Origin: Syntrophomonas sp.
GTDB taxonomy: Bacteria; Bacillota; Syntrophomonadia; Syntrophomonadales; Syntrophomonadaceae
Assembly: GCA_028709355.1 (NCBI GenBank)
Contig: JAQVXF010000021.1
Location: 1-11,214 of the forward strand
DNA: 11,214 nucleotides
Reading direction: 5' to 3'
Shown here piece by piece: positions 1-7,247 of this stretch (its first letter is position 1; every line of letters begins with the position of its first letter). The position numbers and the translations under genes were made by a program. The notes under the pieces are model-generated. The model saw only the letters and a list, made by a program, of their open reading frames with translations, ran no database searches and had not been told where the DNA came from.

Positions 1-150
1 CCTCACTGTAATTACATTCCATAGCAAAGACATATTTATTAGCCGAGGTAGCAAAGATTGTTTTATAAAATACCCCGCGCCGGGCTGTCTTGTCTTTATT
101 ACGGCCCCGGCTTCTGTTATGGCCGCTCGGTTCTCACCTAGCAGAAGAAA

Positions 151-184
151 GCGCCGAAGAGACCAGATCCTGGGAAATCGGCGC
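151..184 (-). terminator. Probable terminator hairpin after the LCM-family methyltransferase gene
   Basis: Seen in sequence: the 7-base arms GCGCCGA (151-157) and TCGGCGC (178-184) are perfectly complementary. An inner CCAG/CTGG stem extends the fold. Read on the minus strand, the stem is followed by an imperfect T-rich run, TTTCTTCT. It lies 8 bases past the stop codon of the upstream minus-strand gene, as expected for an intrinsic terminator. A second stem, CGCCCGC/GCGGGCG (182-188 with 204-210), spans the stop codon and would compete with it. The weak T-run keeps confidence moderate. Confidence 0.5.
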
Positions 185-191
185 CCGCGGC

Positions 192-1073
192 TTACTTCCG
201 GTTGCGGGCGATAATCACCGCAAAAAGATCTGACATAGGACGTTGCGGCACTACCGATTTGAAGTAGATATCATAGAGGCGTTGCGGGGTGAACTCCTCT
301 ATCTGGTCGAATCCGCAGCTTTGCACATATGCTTCGGCTTCCCCGGCTTCGATGCCCGACAGAACCGGTTCATCAAACCAGTACTGCAGGTAGTTCATAT
401 GCTTGATGGCATGCCCCAGGATGCGCCCATCGATAGCGGCCAGGTAGACGTAATCGAATATGAGGCTGGAACCGGGTCCGGAGCAGGCATGGACAGAGGT
501 CAGGATTCGGCGTACGGTGGTTTCGTCCAAGTACATGGCCACCCCTTCCATGGTGAAAAGGGTGCGCTGGGTGGGGTCATAGCCGGCTTTAAGCAAAGCC
601 TGGATCAGGTCATCTCTCATCAGGTCGACGGGGACATAATGGATCTGGAAGGGCAGTCCTTTGAAGACCGCCGCGACCCTCGATTTCTTCTCGATCTGGG
701 TAAGGGGGTGGTCGACCTCGAATGTTTTGATGCCCCGCAGTTGCTTGGCGAATCGGTAGGCGCGGGAATCAAGCCCGGCCCCAAGGATGACGAATTGCTT
801 AATGCCATCCCCGATCTGCTGTTCTACGAAGTCATCGAACATCCTGGTGCGGGCGGCGATAAACCCGACCACTCCCCGACCCTGCTGCTCCAGAGTCCAC
901 TCGACCATGCTGTTGGGCAGGGGCTGCATCATAATGGCTGCCATCCTGGTCCACCAGGCGGAGAAATGATAGGCCAGGTAATCATTGCATATCATCTCTT
1001 CCGGAGGCCGCAGCGTCTCCCGGTAGCGCAGATATGCCAAACCCTCAGCAGTTCCGCTGGGCAAGTACCTCAT
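192..1073 (-). CDS. SAM-dependent methyltransferase, leucine carboxyl methyltransferase (LCM/TIGR00027-like) family
   Basis: A 293-residue protein expected to transfer a methyl group from S-adenosylmethionine; the substrate is unknown. Seen: the SAM-binding motif I, ILGAGLDSRAYR, at about residues 96-107; the acidic strand-2 end EVDHP at 119-123; a VPVD segment ending at D150; and the family's EGV-x-x-YL motif at 176-182. The N-terminal part has the family pattern of an early TA-x-G-x-A-x-x-R stretch and an ARTR-x-x-D segment near residue 75. The length fits bacterial LCM-family proteins, which are commonly near 280-300 residues. The ATG at 1073 is preceded by a purine-rich AGGGGGAACAGGGG. 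The gene stands alone, 254 bases downstream of the same-strand DUF975 gene, so it probably has its own promoter. The family assignment is firm; the role is not. Confidence 0.88.
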   Translation of the reverse strand: MRYLPSGTAEGLAYLRYRETLRPPEEMICNDYLAYHFSAWWTRMAAIMMQPLPNSMVEWTLEQQGRGVVGFIAARTRMFDDFVEQQIGDGIKQFVILGAGLDSRAYRFAKQLRGIKTFEVDHPLTQIEKKSRVAAVFKGLPFQIHYVPVDLMRDDLIQALLKAGYDPTQRTLFTMEGVAMYLDETTVRRILTSVHACSGPGSSLIFDYVYLAAIDGRILGHAIKHMNYLQYWFDEPVLSGIEAGEAEAYVQSCGFDQIEEFTPQRLYDIYFKSVVPQRPMSDLFAVIIARNRK

Positions 1074-1327
1074 CCCCTGTTCCCCCTATCCAAAGGTGCT
1101 TGTTATCATTCATTTCCGACTGATAAAAATTTTACACGAACCTGGATTTGATTATGTAGTGCTGCCCAGCACATCTAGCTCCGGCATTAGCCCGACCTAT
1201 CTCTGGGCTGATGTCGTATTGGCATCCGGAGCAACCAGGGTAACAGAAACGGCTGCACCGAGGTGCGCCTTATGGCAGCGGCTGCGGTCTATGGACTTAC
1301 TGTATGCTCATATACTCATGTGCTTGT
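1074..1327. other. Intergenic region without a recognisable gene
   Basis: It separates two minus-strand genes. It contains a hairpin at 1251-1269 (GCACC-GA-GGTGC, extended by GGC/GCC with a one-base bulge). Read on the minus strand, this is followed by GTTTCTGTT and could be a poor terminator for the DUF975 gene. The AT-rich stretch near 1105-1160 is the likely promoter zone of the methyltransferase, but no clear -35/-10 pair was found. No RNA gene or convincing small ORF is seen. Confidence 0.4.
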
Positions 1328-2074
1328 TTAGATTAGTGGGCTGCCCGTTTCACTCATTGAATCAAGATTCAGCTCGGTCTGGTTGGTCCAGTTGTTGGCG
1401 ATAGCGTCGCGCCTTAGGACGGTGTACAATTCCGCCATTGTGGCATTCTGGTAAGGCAGGACGAACAGGGTCCCGATCACCAAAGCCAATAAACCCAGCA
1501 GGTACCAACCCAAGAAGGAAAGATCGAGGACAAACATAGGCCATTTATGCCCAGCCGTCATGCGGTTGCTCAATTCCAGGGCCCGGCGGTGATCGATATG
1601 AGGGTTGTCGGCCAGGATGTAAGGCACCAGGCGGTAGGCGTATGCTTTAACTAGACCGGGAATGATCAGGGCCAGGAACCAGAGAAAGGTTATGAATGCG
1701 CGCCACAACATGGCGGTGCATATATTCAGGTACCACTGCTTATTGAAAGCAAAGCCAAGGTTATTGAGATCGAAATCCTGTCCAGCCGAGCGGATAAAAT
1801 ATCTCCTTCCCCCTACTTCCAGGGGATAGCCCACAAAAATACGCAGGCCCAACACCAACAGGAAGACCAGGGCGGCGGCGGAAATAATAAGGGGCAGGTA
1901 GGGAATTAGTTCCGTAAATTGATCACCGGCATATTCCGTATGGTATTCAGCCCGGGACGAACCGCCCAGGCCGCCTTGGGCGAGGGCTATCACCAGGCTG
2001 ACCAGGAACGCTTTCCAATAGGACAGTTTGAGCACCGACTTGGCTCGGCTTTTTAGATCCCGGCGGCTCCACAT
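1328..2074 (-). CDS. DUF975 family integral membrane protein
   Basis: A 248-residue polytopic membrane protein of unknown function. Seen: the N-terminal signature MWSRRDLKSRAK followed by YWKAFLVSL, typical of DUF975 proteins; hydrophobic segments near the start, in the LIPYLPLII...LRIFVGYP region, in the LNICTAMLWRAFITFLWF...LVKAYAY region, and at the C-terminal side. The family hallmark is also present: YILADNP, a run of AL-x-x-SNRMT-x-GHKW, then LDLSFLGWYLL and LPYQNAT. The frame stays open upstream to 2155. I chose the ATG at 2074 because it starts the conserved signature and is preceded by GGGAGGAA at good spacing. It lies 174 bases after the same-strand DUF445 gene, so a shared transcript is possible but not shown. 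DUF975 proteins are common in Firmicutes; no mechanism is established to my knowledge. Confidence 0.88.
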   Translation of the reverse strand: MWSRRDLKSRAKSVLKLSYWKAFLVSLVIALAQGGLGGSSRAEYHTEYAGDQFTELIPYLPLIISAAALVFLLVLGLRIFVGYPLEVGGRRYFIRSAGQDFDLNNLGFAFNKQWYLNICTAMLWRAFITFLWFLALIIPGLVKAYAYRLVPYILADNPHIDHRRALELSNRMTAGHKWPMFVLDLSFLGWYLLGLLALVIGTLFVLPYQNATMAELYTVLRRDAIANNWTNQTELNLDSMSETGSPLI

Positions 2075-2248
2075 AATATCTTCCTCCCTCAAAATGCGGC
2101 GTTGGGCCGCTATTTTCACCGTTTGATCTGTATGCCGCCCATCATACAATTGCATCTCGGGTGCAGTACCCGGGACACGCTGTTTGGATGGTGGGCTGCA
2201 GCGAGCGCAGCCGACTCCCCCTCTATCATTTCGGTCTGGCAGATCCGA

Positions 2249-3502
2249 CTAAATCAGATGCAGCACCAGATATTGGACTATACCCACCAAGGCCCCGATG
2301 ACTGTGCCGTTGATCCTGATCCACTGCAGGTCGTCCCCCACTTTATCCTCGAGGGACTCCACCAAACCAGCATCGTTGAGGCTCTCCAGCTTCTCCCGCA
2401 CCATCCTCCCGATCAAAGCGTGGTAACGTTCTAAAAGACTTATTATCTTATCCTTCAACCAGGCTTCCAGCTCCGCTTTGCGCATCTCATCCTGGCGAAT
2501 GGCGGCTACCTGCTGCAGGATTACCCCTGTCAGGTAGGTGACCAGGGGCATGCCCCGGTCTCCATCCCGCAGAAGTTGGTCCTTTACGACGGCAAACAGT
2601 TCGCTAGTGGCCTTAATCCCGGTCTCGGTGCCTACGAACTTGCGCACCGAGTCGCCCAAAACCGCGGAGGCGGCAGCGGGGTCAAGCAGCTGCAGGTTTT
2701 CGATTTCCTGCTTGATCCTGACGTGGAAACGGTTATCCGGAGCTTTCATCTCCTTAAGGAAGTGGTTGATACGGTGGGATAGGATCAGGGCGGCATCGTC
2801 ATAGTTGACAATGTCCAGGGTTTCGCCCAAACCCTTACCCAGACGCCGGACAAAGCTACCTTGGTTGGAATAATCAGCCACCGCCCGGGTCAGTAAACGC
2901 TTGATACTCTGCTCAAATTCTTCCCCGCTGGTGGAGGCTATGGCCCAGTCCAGCATCAGGCGGATAACGTCGTCACTGTAGAGTTGTTTGACCGTATCTT
3001 CGATACTCTCCACCAGGCTCGGGGCAAACTTGATAGAATCCAGGTTATCAGACAGCATGGTGTGGAAGAACTCGGACAGATCGGCAGGGTCCAGATTCTC
3101 TATGATGTTATGGCTGATCGACTGGGCGGTTTCCTCGAAGCCCCGCCGCACTTCATCAGCAGATAAGGCTTCGGCCAAGCCGTCCAGCAAGGGGTACGCC
3201 TGCACCTTGGCAGCGATAAAATCCAGGCTGAGCCAATCGGTTTCTACGATCTTGACGATACCCTCGATGATTCGGCCCCGATTATTGGGGATGATGGCAG
3301 TATGGGGTATGAATTTCAATCCCAGCGGGTGCCGGAAGAGGGCTACCACTGCGAACCAGTCGGCCAGGGCTCCAACCAGGGCCGCTTCGAAGGCAGCAAA
3401 AAACAAGCCCCCGGTAAACGAGGCTCGGAAATTCCAGGCCGCCAGCGAACCCAATACAGTTAAAACCAGCAGCGTGGTAGCTGCCGTCTTCATGTTCCTC
3501 AT
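2249..3502 (-). CDS. DUF445 family membrane protein
   Basis: A 417-residue protein of the DUF445 family (relatives include E. coli YjiN). Its function is unknown. Seen: a hydrophobic N-terminal segment at about residues 6-25; the family signature FRHPLGLKFIPHTAIIPNN followed by GRIIEGIVKIVETDWLS at about residues 56-95; a long, mostly helical, charged middle region; and a hydrophobic C-terminal anchor, GTVIGALVGIVQYLVL. The charged middle is therefore held between two membrane segments. The ATG at 3502 is preferred over the one at 3493 because AGGA lies about 9 bases upstream of it. It is divergent from the bactofilin-like gene and upstream of the DUF975 gene on the same strand. Confidence 0.87.
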   Translation of the reverse strand: MRNMKTAATTLLVLTVLGSLAAWNFRASFTGGLFFAAFEAALVGALADWFAVVALFRHPLGLKFIPHTAIIPNNRGRIIEGIVKIVETDWLSLDFIAAKVQAYPLLDGLAEALSADEVRRGFEETAQSISHNIIENLDPADLSEFFHTMLSDNLDSIKFAPSLVESIEDTVKQLYSDDVIRLMLDWAIASTSGEEFEQSIKRLLTRAVADYSNQGSFVRRLGKGLGETLDIVNYDDAALILSHRINHFLKEMKAPDNRFHVRIKQEIENLQLLDPAAASAVLGDSVRKFVGTETGIKATSELFAVVKDQLLRDGDRGMPLVTYLTGVILQQVAAIRQDEMRKAELEAWLKDKIISLLERYHALIGRMVREKLESLNDAGLVESLEDKVGDDLQWIRINGTVIGALVGIVQYLVLHLI

Positions 3503-3810
3503 GCGGGTGGATCCTTTCTGGGCAGAGAGTCACAGCATCTGCATTTCTAACTATAGTATAATGATAAACTGGAGCTAATGCATTATTTACTCCTATCAGT
3601 GGCTAGGGCTGCCCGGCAACAACAAGAATATTGAATTATTTTGTGTTATTATTTTTATGAAAGTATATGCAATCTTAAGTCAGAGAAATGTTGGAGAAAA
3701 GACGGCGGTACTATTCCTGTTCAAGGTTTTGTCAAATCTGGTCGGGAGGTTGCCGGGAGGTGAAGAAGGGGTCGATTGTCATCCAAACACAAGACAGAGG
3801 AGATGATTCT
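3503..3810. promoter_or_regulatory. Divergent promoter region between the DUF445 and bactofilin-like genes
   Basis: 308 bases without a gene, AT-rich at 3541-3670. On the plus strand, TTGTGT (3641-3646) and TATATG (3664-3669) are separated by 17 bases and form a fair sigma-A-type promoter for the rightward gene, giving a leader of roughly 130 bases. On the minus strand, TATACT-like sequence around 3553-3562 is a possible -10 for the DUF445 gene, with no good -35. The open frame from 3688 to 3810 lacks any conserved start context and is treated as leader. Confidence 0.4.
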
Positions 3811-4968
3811 ATGTCTGGAAACATGAGCAAGTGGTCTATCCTGATGATATTGACGGTTCTGCTTTTGAGCTGGACGACGGTCGCTGCGGCCCTGGAAACC
3901 AGGAGTGGGGATATGGTCAATGTACCGGCCGGAGACCTGAAAGGCCCCCTATTCGTGTCCGGCAACAACTTGATTGTGAATGCCAACGTCGAAGGCGATG
4001 TGTTTGCGGTCGGTTCATCGGTCACCATCAACGGCAATGTAAACGGGGATGTTATCGCCGCCGCCAATTCAGTCGCAATCAATGGTATGGTCAGCGGGGA
4101 TATACGCACTGCCGGTAATACCATCGACGTCGGCTCTACGGTGGGCGGCAGTGTCACCAGTGCCGGGAATACGGTAACCCTGCGGGAATCATCCCAGGTA
4201 GCTCGCGATGTGATGGCCTTTGGCAACTCCGCTGACCTGCGGGGGACCGTCCAGGGGCAGGTTATGGGCAGTTCCAACCAGTTTTCTCTGCAGGGTCCAG
4301 TGGGCGGTGATGTGAAACTCTGGGATGTCCAGAATCTTATTGTCGGTCCTACTGCCGCGGTACAAGGTTCCATAAACTACGGTTCTGCTAATCCAGCCCA
4401 AGTCGACCCGTCCGCCCAGGTAGGGGCTATTGCGCAACTGGCCCCGCCCGTCCGGCCCGACGCCAAGGTCCCGGAGGTGGTCACTCATGGCATGGCATGG
4501 ACCGGAACAATCATAATGGTGATCGCCGGCTTCCTGGTCTGGGGCCTGTTTTACCTGGTTTTCCCCCAGTTGTTCCCCCGGGGCGGTCATGGTGAATATG
4601 GGCCCTTCCTGGCTAAACTGGGCTGGGGCTTCCTGGCTTTGCTGGTGGTGCCGATGGCGGTAGTGATGTTGTTCATAACCGTGGTCGGCATACCCTTGGC
4701 TATGATCTTGTTGTTCCTGTATATACTCTTCCTCTACCTGGCCAAGATCCTCGTGGCCGATTACCTGGTCAGGGTATTGGCGGAAAAATACAATTGGCAG
4801 GGCAAAGGTCCGGTAATAGCTGGTTTCCTGGTATTATTCGTTATGCTTTCCCTTACCTCCCGCATCCCTATGGGTGGGTTTGTATTGGGTTTGCTGATCG
4901 CTGCGGTGGCTTTCGGGGTCTTAATAACCGCTGTAGCCAGGCGCCGCCAGGCGGCCGCGACCGCTTAG
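3811..4968 (+). CDS. Secreted, membrane-anchored bactofilin-like (polymer-forming) protein
   Basis: A 385-residue protein. Seen: a signal-peptide-like N-terminus (hydrophobic residues 9-26, AAA cleavage region); a beta-repeat region at about 36-190 built of short units rich in V-x-GDV, N-x-V-x-I and G-S/N-x-V, as in bactofilins and other right-handed beta-solenoids; a proline-rich linker at about 195-225; then four or five hydrophobic segments at about 231-254, 271-290, 292-318, 335-352 and 355-376, ending in a basic tail (RRRQ). Inference: the solenoid lies outside the membrane and is held by the C-terminal membrane domain, unlike classical cytoplasmic bactofilins. The ATG at 3811 is chosen over an in-frame one at 3688 because AGAGGAG lies about 9 bases upstream and the signal peptide begins there. 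The gene is monocistronic. The precise role is unknown; a cell-envelope scaffold or adhesion function is only a guess. Confidence 0.82.
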   Translation: MSGNMSKWSILMILTVLLLSWTTVAAALETRSGDMVNVPAGDLKGPLFVSGNNLIVNANVEGDVFAVGSSVTINGNVNGDVIAAANSVAINGMVSGDIRTAGNTIDVGSTVGGSVTSAGNTVTLRESSQVARDVMAFGNSADLRGTVQGQVMGSSNQFSLQGPVGGDVKLWDVQNLIVGPTAAVQGSINYGSANPAQVDPSAQVGAIAQLAPPVRPDAKVPEVVTHGMAWTGTIIMVIAGFLVWGLFYLVFPQLFPRGGHGEYGPFLAKLGWGFLALLVVPMAVVMLFITVVGIPLAMILLFLYILFLYLAKILVADYLVRVLAEKYNWQGKGPVIAGFLVLFVMLSLTSRIPMGGFVLGLLIAAVAFGVLITAVARRRQAAATA

Positions 4969-4986
4969 GCATCTCCCCCAACAGCA

Positions 4987-5079
4987 CGGTTACAACGGTT
5001 GTTGTTATAACCGCTAGGTTGTCAGCACCAGCCAAAGCCCCGTATCCTGCGCCCATAATGATGGCCGGCTACGGGGCTT
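4987..5079. terminator. Hairpins in the convergent region between the bactofilin-like and CDGSH genes
   Basis: Two dyads lie just past the plus-strand stop codon. The first (about 4987-5013) pairs CGGTTA-CAAC with GTTG-TAACCG through a TTA bulge. The second pairs AAGCCCCGTA (5035-5044) perfectly with TACGGGGCTT (5070-5079) across a 25-base loop. Neither is followed by a clear T-run, so they are terminator candidates at best. A further small GGGAA/TTCCC hairpin lies at 5112-5133, on the side of the minus-strand gene. The rest of 4969-5164 shows nothing recognisable. Confidence 0.4.
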
Positions 5080-5164
5080 AAGATTATTGGGCTGATTGGG
5101 CGGGCCCTGCTGGGAATATTACAGCTAGTTCCCGAAAATCAGGTTCCGCTAATCTTGGCGGTAG

Positions 5165-5650
5165 CTATTTGCGGGCGTGGGAACCGTCGCAGAAGGGCTT
5201 GTTGTCGCTCTTGCCGCAGGCACACAGGACCACGTGGTTGGATTCTCGGATCAATTTGCCATCCGGGTCCAGCACCTTGGCGGTCCCTTTTACTAACAAG
5301 GGGCCGTTTCTTACCATTTTGATGGTTATCATTTCAGTAGGTGTGACCTGGTAGTCACATGATCCCGGTCCCCTGGCCAGAACCGGGTCGATCCGGGCCC
5401 CTTCTTTGACCCGGTATTTCAAGGCATCCGAAGGGCATAGGTCGATGGCTTTGATAATCTCCTCTGTGGTGGCGTTGGCCGGTTCTATCCAGGGTTGCTT
5501 GTCCAAATCGAACACTTGCGGCAGGGCCCCCCAGCATTTGCCGGAATGAGAACACTGCTTCGGATACCAATAGATGATCAGGTCATCGGTATGGTATTCC
5601 CGCTTCTTTTCCTCGGGGTTGTTCATAGCGGTGATATCTTCTTGGCTCAA
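5165..5650 (-). CDS. Iron-sulfur protein with a divergent 4Fe-4S domain and a C-terminal CDGSH domain
   Basis: A 161-residue protein joining two metal-cluster modules. Seen (numbering from the TTG start): a Fer4_19-like segment, IIYWYP-x-x-C33-x-H-SG-x-C39-W, with a second half LC72PSDALKY; then a CDGSH segment C143-A-C145-GKSDNKPF-C154-DGS-H158. The latter keeps all three cysteines and the histidine that bind the 2Fe-2S cluster in mitoNEET-type proteins. Inference: a small electron-transfer or cluster-transfer protein. The frame opens at a GTG (5659), but the GAGGAG motif at 5659-5664 is correctly spaced (8 bases) only for the TTG at 5650; an ATG at 5626 is the other option. It follows the flavo-diiron gene by 23 bases on the same strand, so the two are almost certainly co-transcribed. 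Confidence 0.87.
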   Translation of the reverse strand: MSQEDITAMNNPEEKKREYHTDDLIIYWYPKQCSHSGKCWGALPQVFDLDKQPWIEPANATTEEIIKAIDLCPSDALKYRVKEGARIDPVLARGPGSCDYQVTPTEMITIKMVRNGPLLVKGTAKVLDPDGKLIRESNHVVLCACGKSDNKPFCDGSHARK

Positions 5651-5673
5651 TCTCAACACTCCTCTCTACTTTG

Positions 5674-6879
5674 TCATGCTTTCTGCCAGCCCTCCAGGGT
5701 GGCCACCATCTCCTGGCCGAACTGGAAGCAGCGCTGTTCATTCTCCTGGTCGGGAGTCCACAGGCAGCGCAAACCTTCGTTGATGATATCGAAGCCGCCA
5801 TCCCTGAGTTCTTGGGTGATAATTTTGACCGATTCCCCGCTCCAGCCGTAGGAACCAAAGGCAGCGGCTTTCTTTCCCGAGAAAGACAATCCCTTGATTT
5901 CCTCCAGTATCCCGGCTACCGCCGAGAGTATCCCCCGGTTGATAGTGGAAGAACCGACCAGGATGGCTCTTGATCTAAAGACCTCGGTGATGATGTCGTT
6001 TTTGTCCCGTTGTCCAACGTTGTAAATTTTGACGATGATATCCTGATCAGCGGCAGTTATACCGCGGGCGATGGCCTGGGCCATCTTCTTGGTGCTGTCC
6101 CACATGCTGTCATACAAGATGGTGACCTGGTTCTCCTGGTAACTATCGGCCCAGCGGCTGTACTGCTGCACTATCTGCAGGGGATTGTCCCGCCAGATGA
6201 CGCCATGACTGGGGCAGATCAGGTTGACCGGCAGATTCAAGGCCACGAACTCTTTTATCTTACGATCTACCTGGCGGTTGAAGGGGGTCAAAATGTTGGC
6301 GTAGTATTTCAGGCATTCATACTGCAGTTCGGCTGGGTCGGCTTTGTCATTATACAGTGATTCGGTTGCATAGTGCTGTCCGAAGGCATCATTGCTGAAC
6401 AGGATGCCGTCACCCATGGCATAGGTAAACATGGTGTCCGGCCAATGCAACATAGGAGCCTCGATGAACATCAACTCCTGGCTGCCGATGTCCAGTTTGG
6501 TTCCGGTCTTGACCACCTGGAAATCCCAGTCCTGGTGATATTGACCCCGCAGCGACTTGACCCCGTTGGCGGTGCAATAGATCGGGGTATTGGGGATTAA
6601 TTTCATCAAGGCCGGCAGACTTCCGCTGTGATCGGGTTCACCATGGTTGGCCACGATATAATCGATCTTGTCCAGGTCGACGTACTTCTGCAAGCGGGCG
6701 ATGAACTCATCCCGGTAGGGAGTCCAGACGGTGTCTATCAGCACCGTCTTTTCATCCTGGATCAGATAAGAATTGTAGGTTGAGCCCTTGTGGGTAGACA
6801 ACTCCTCCCCATGGAACTTCTTCAGTTCCCAGTCCACCTTGCCGACCCAACTTACTTTGTCGGTTATCTTGATGCTCAA
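5674..6879 (-). CDS. fprA: FprA-type (class A) flavo-diiron protein, O2/NO reductase
   Basis: A 401-residue cytoplasmic enzyme. Family knowledge: class A flavo-diiron proteins reduce O2 to water and/or NO to N2O at a non-haem diiron site, taking electrons from FMN that is normally reduced by rubredoxin. Seen: a metallo-beta-lactamase-like domain at about 1-245 with the diiron ligands H79-x-E81-x-D83, H145, D164 (SNDAFGQH) and H225 (PSHG), all present; then a flavodoxin-like domain from about 252, with the FMN phosphate loop YDSMWDSTKKMA and later GSSTINRG and GSYGWSGE segments. No C-terminal rubredoxin domain is fused, matching the simple class A length. The start is a TTG at 6879, with AAGGAGG about 9 bases upstream and no in-frame ATG near it. 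It is divergent from rubredoxin and leads an operon with the CDGSH protein. A PerR-like box lies on its promoter. Confidence 0.95.
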   Translation of the reverse strand: MSIKITDKVSWVGKVDWELKKFHGEELSTHKGSTYNSYLIQDEKTVLIDTVWTPYRDEFIARLQKYVDLDKIDYIVANHGEPDHSGSLPALMKLIPNTPIYCTANGVKSLRGQYHQDWDFQVVKTGTKLDIGSQELMFIEAPMLHWPDTMFTYAMGDGILFSNDAFGQHYATESLYNDKADPAELQYECLKYYANILTPFNRQVDRKIKEFVALNLPVNLICPSHGVIWRDNPLQIVQQYSRWADSYQENQVTILYDSMWDSTKKMAQAIARGITAADQDIIVKIYNVGQRDKNDIITEVFRSRAILVGSSTINRGILSAVAGILEEIKGLSFSGKKAAAFGSYGWSGESVKIITQELRDGGFDIINEGLRCLWTPDQENEQRCFQFGQEMVATLEGWQKA

Positions 6880-6901
6880 ATGACCAAGCCTCCTTCTCCA
6901 G

Positions 6902-6916
6902 TTTTAATAATTATAC
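6902..6916. promoter_or_regulatory. PerR/Fur-family operator candidate
   Basis: The 15-base sequence TTTTAATAATTATAC agrees with the Bacillus PerR box TTATAATNATTATAA at 12 of 14 defined positions, with mismatches only at positions 3 and 15. It covers the -10 element of the flavo-diiron promoter, where a repressor would block polymerase. PerR control of flavo-diiron, rubredoxin and rubrerythrin genes is established in Clostridium acetobutylicum. Whether this genome encodes PerR cannot be seen here, and AT-rich promoters give partial matches by chance. Confidence 0.5.
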
Positions 6917-6939
6917 TAGTTTGGAATCTGTCTGGACAA
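6910..6939 (-). promoter_or_regulatory. Sigma-A-type promoter of the flavo-diiron operon
   Basis: Read on the minus strand: -35 TTGTCC (plus coordinates 6934-6939), an 18-base spacer, and a perfect -10 TATAAT (6910-6915). Transcription would start near 6903, placing the AAGGAGG ribosome-binding site within a short leader. Confidence 0.65.
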
Positions 6940-6942
6940 ATA

Positions 6943-6971
6943 TTGCTATGCGGTAAGTCATCGCTTACAAT
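6943..6971 (+). promoter_or_regulatory. Sigma-A-type promoter of the rubredoxin gene, with an internal dyad
   Basis: TTGCTA (6943-6948), a 17-base spacer and TACAAT (6966-6971) form a good promoter pair, giving a leader of about 80 bases before the rubredoxin ATG. Within the promoter, GTAAG (6953-6957) and CTTAC (6964-6968) form a small inverted repeat that could be an operator. It starts back to back with the flavo-diiron promoter. Confidence 0.5.
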
Positions 6972-7057
6972 ACTGCTAAGCATTCAAACCGCCCGGAGGG
7001 ATAAGCAACCCGGGCCGGTAACGGAGCGGAATTCAAAAATTAGGAGGGAGAATATCG

Positions 7058-7231
7058 ATGGCTAATGCGGAAACCAAGTACGAGTGTACGATTTGTGGCT
7101 ATATCTACGATCCCGCGGTGGGCGATCCCGACAGTGACATAGCACCTGGAGTAAGTTTCGAGGATCTGCCCGAAGATTGGGTATGCCCAGTATGCGGCGC
7201 GGGCAAGGATGAATTCATGGAATCCGAATAA
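7058..7231 (+). CDS. Rubredoxin
   Basis: A 57-residue cytoplasmic electron-transfer protein with a single iron bound by four cysteines. Seen: the two knuckles C10-T-I-C13-G-Y and C43-P-V-C46-G-A, plus the expected conserved residues between them: YIYDP, GD, APG, F, LP and DW before the second knuckle. The length and spacing are those of standard clostridial rubredoxins. The ATG at 7058 follows TAGGAGGGAG at good spacing, and the frame closes with TAA at 7229-7231. Family knowledge: rubredoxin donates electrons to flavo-diiron proteins and to superoxide reductase or rubrerythrin. The divergent neighbour here is a flavo-diiron protein, so this is its likely electron donor. It is short enough to be missed by length-filtered gene finding. 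Only 16 bases separate it from the stop of the converging DUF1294 gene, and no terminator is visible in that gap. Confidence 0.95.
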   Translation: MANAETKYECTICGYIYDPAVGDPDSDIAPGVSFEDLPEDWVCPVCGAGKDEFMESE

Positions 7232-7247
7232 AAGGCTCCGGCTGTGC

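Noticed and set aside
243..1151. A 302-codon open frame on the plus strand.
   Set aside because: It is antisense to the methyltransferase gene, which has clear SAM-binding motifs; the plus-strand product shows no recognisable domain.
2158..2212. Stems CGGGT/ACCCG (2158-2172) and GGCTGC/GCAGCC (2194-2212) after the DUF445 gene as a terminator.
   Set aside because: No T-run follows on the minus strand; they are recorded only as small dyads.
3688..3810. N-terminal extension of the bactofilin-like protein.
   Set aside because: The extension would bury the signal peptide; the ATG at 3811 has a good ribosome-binding site and is followed at once by the signal sequence.
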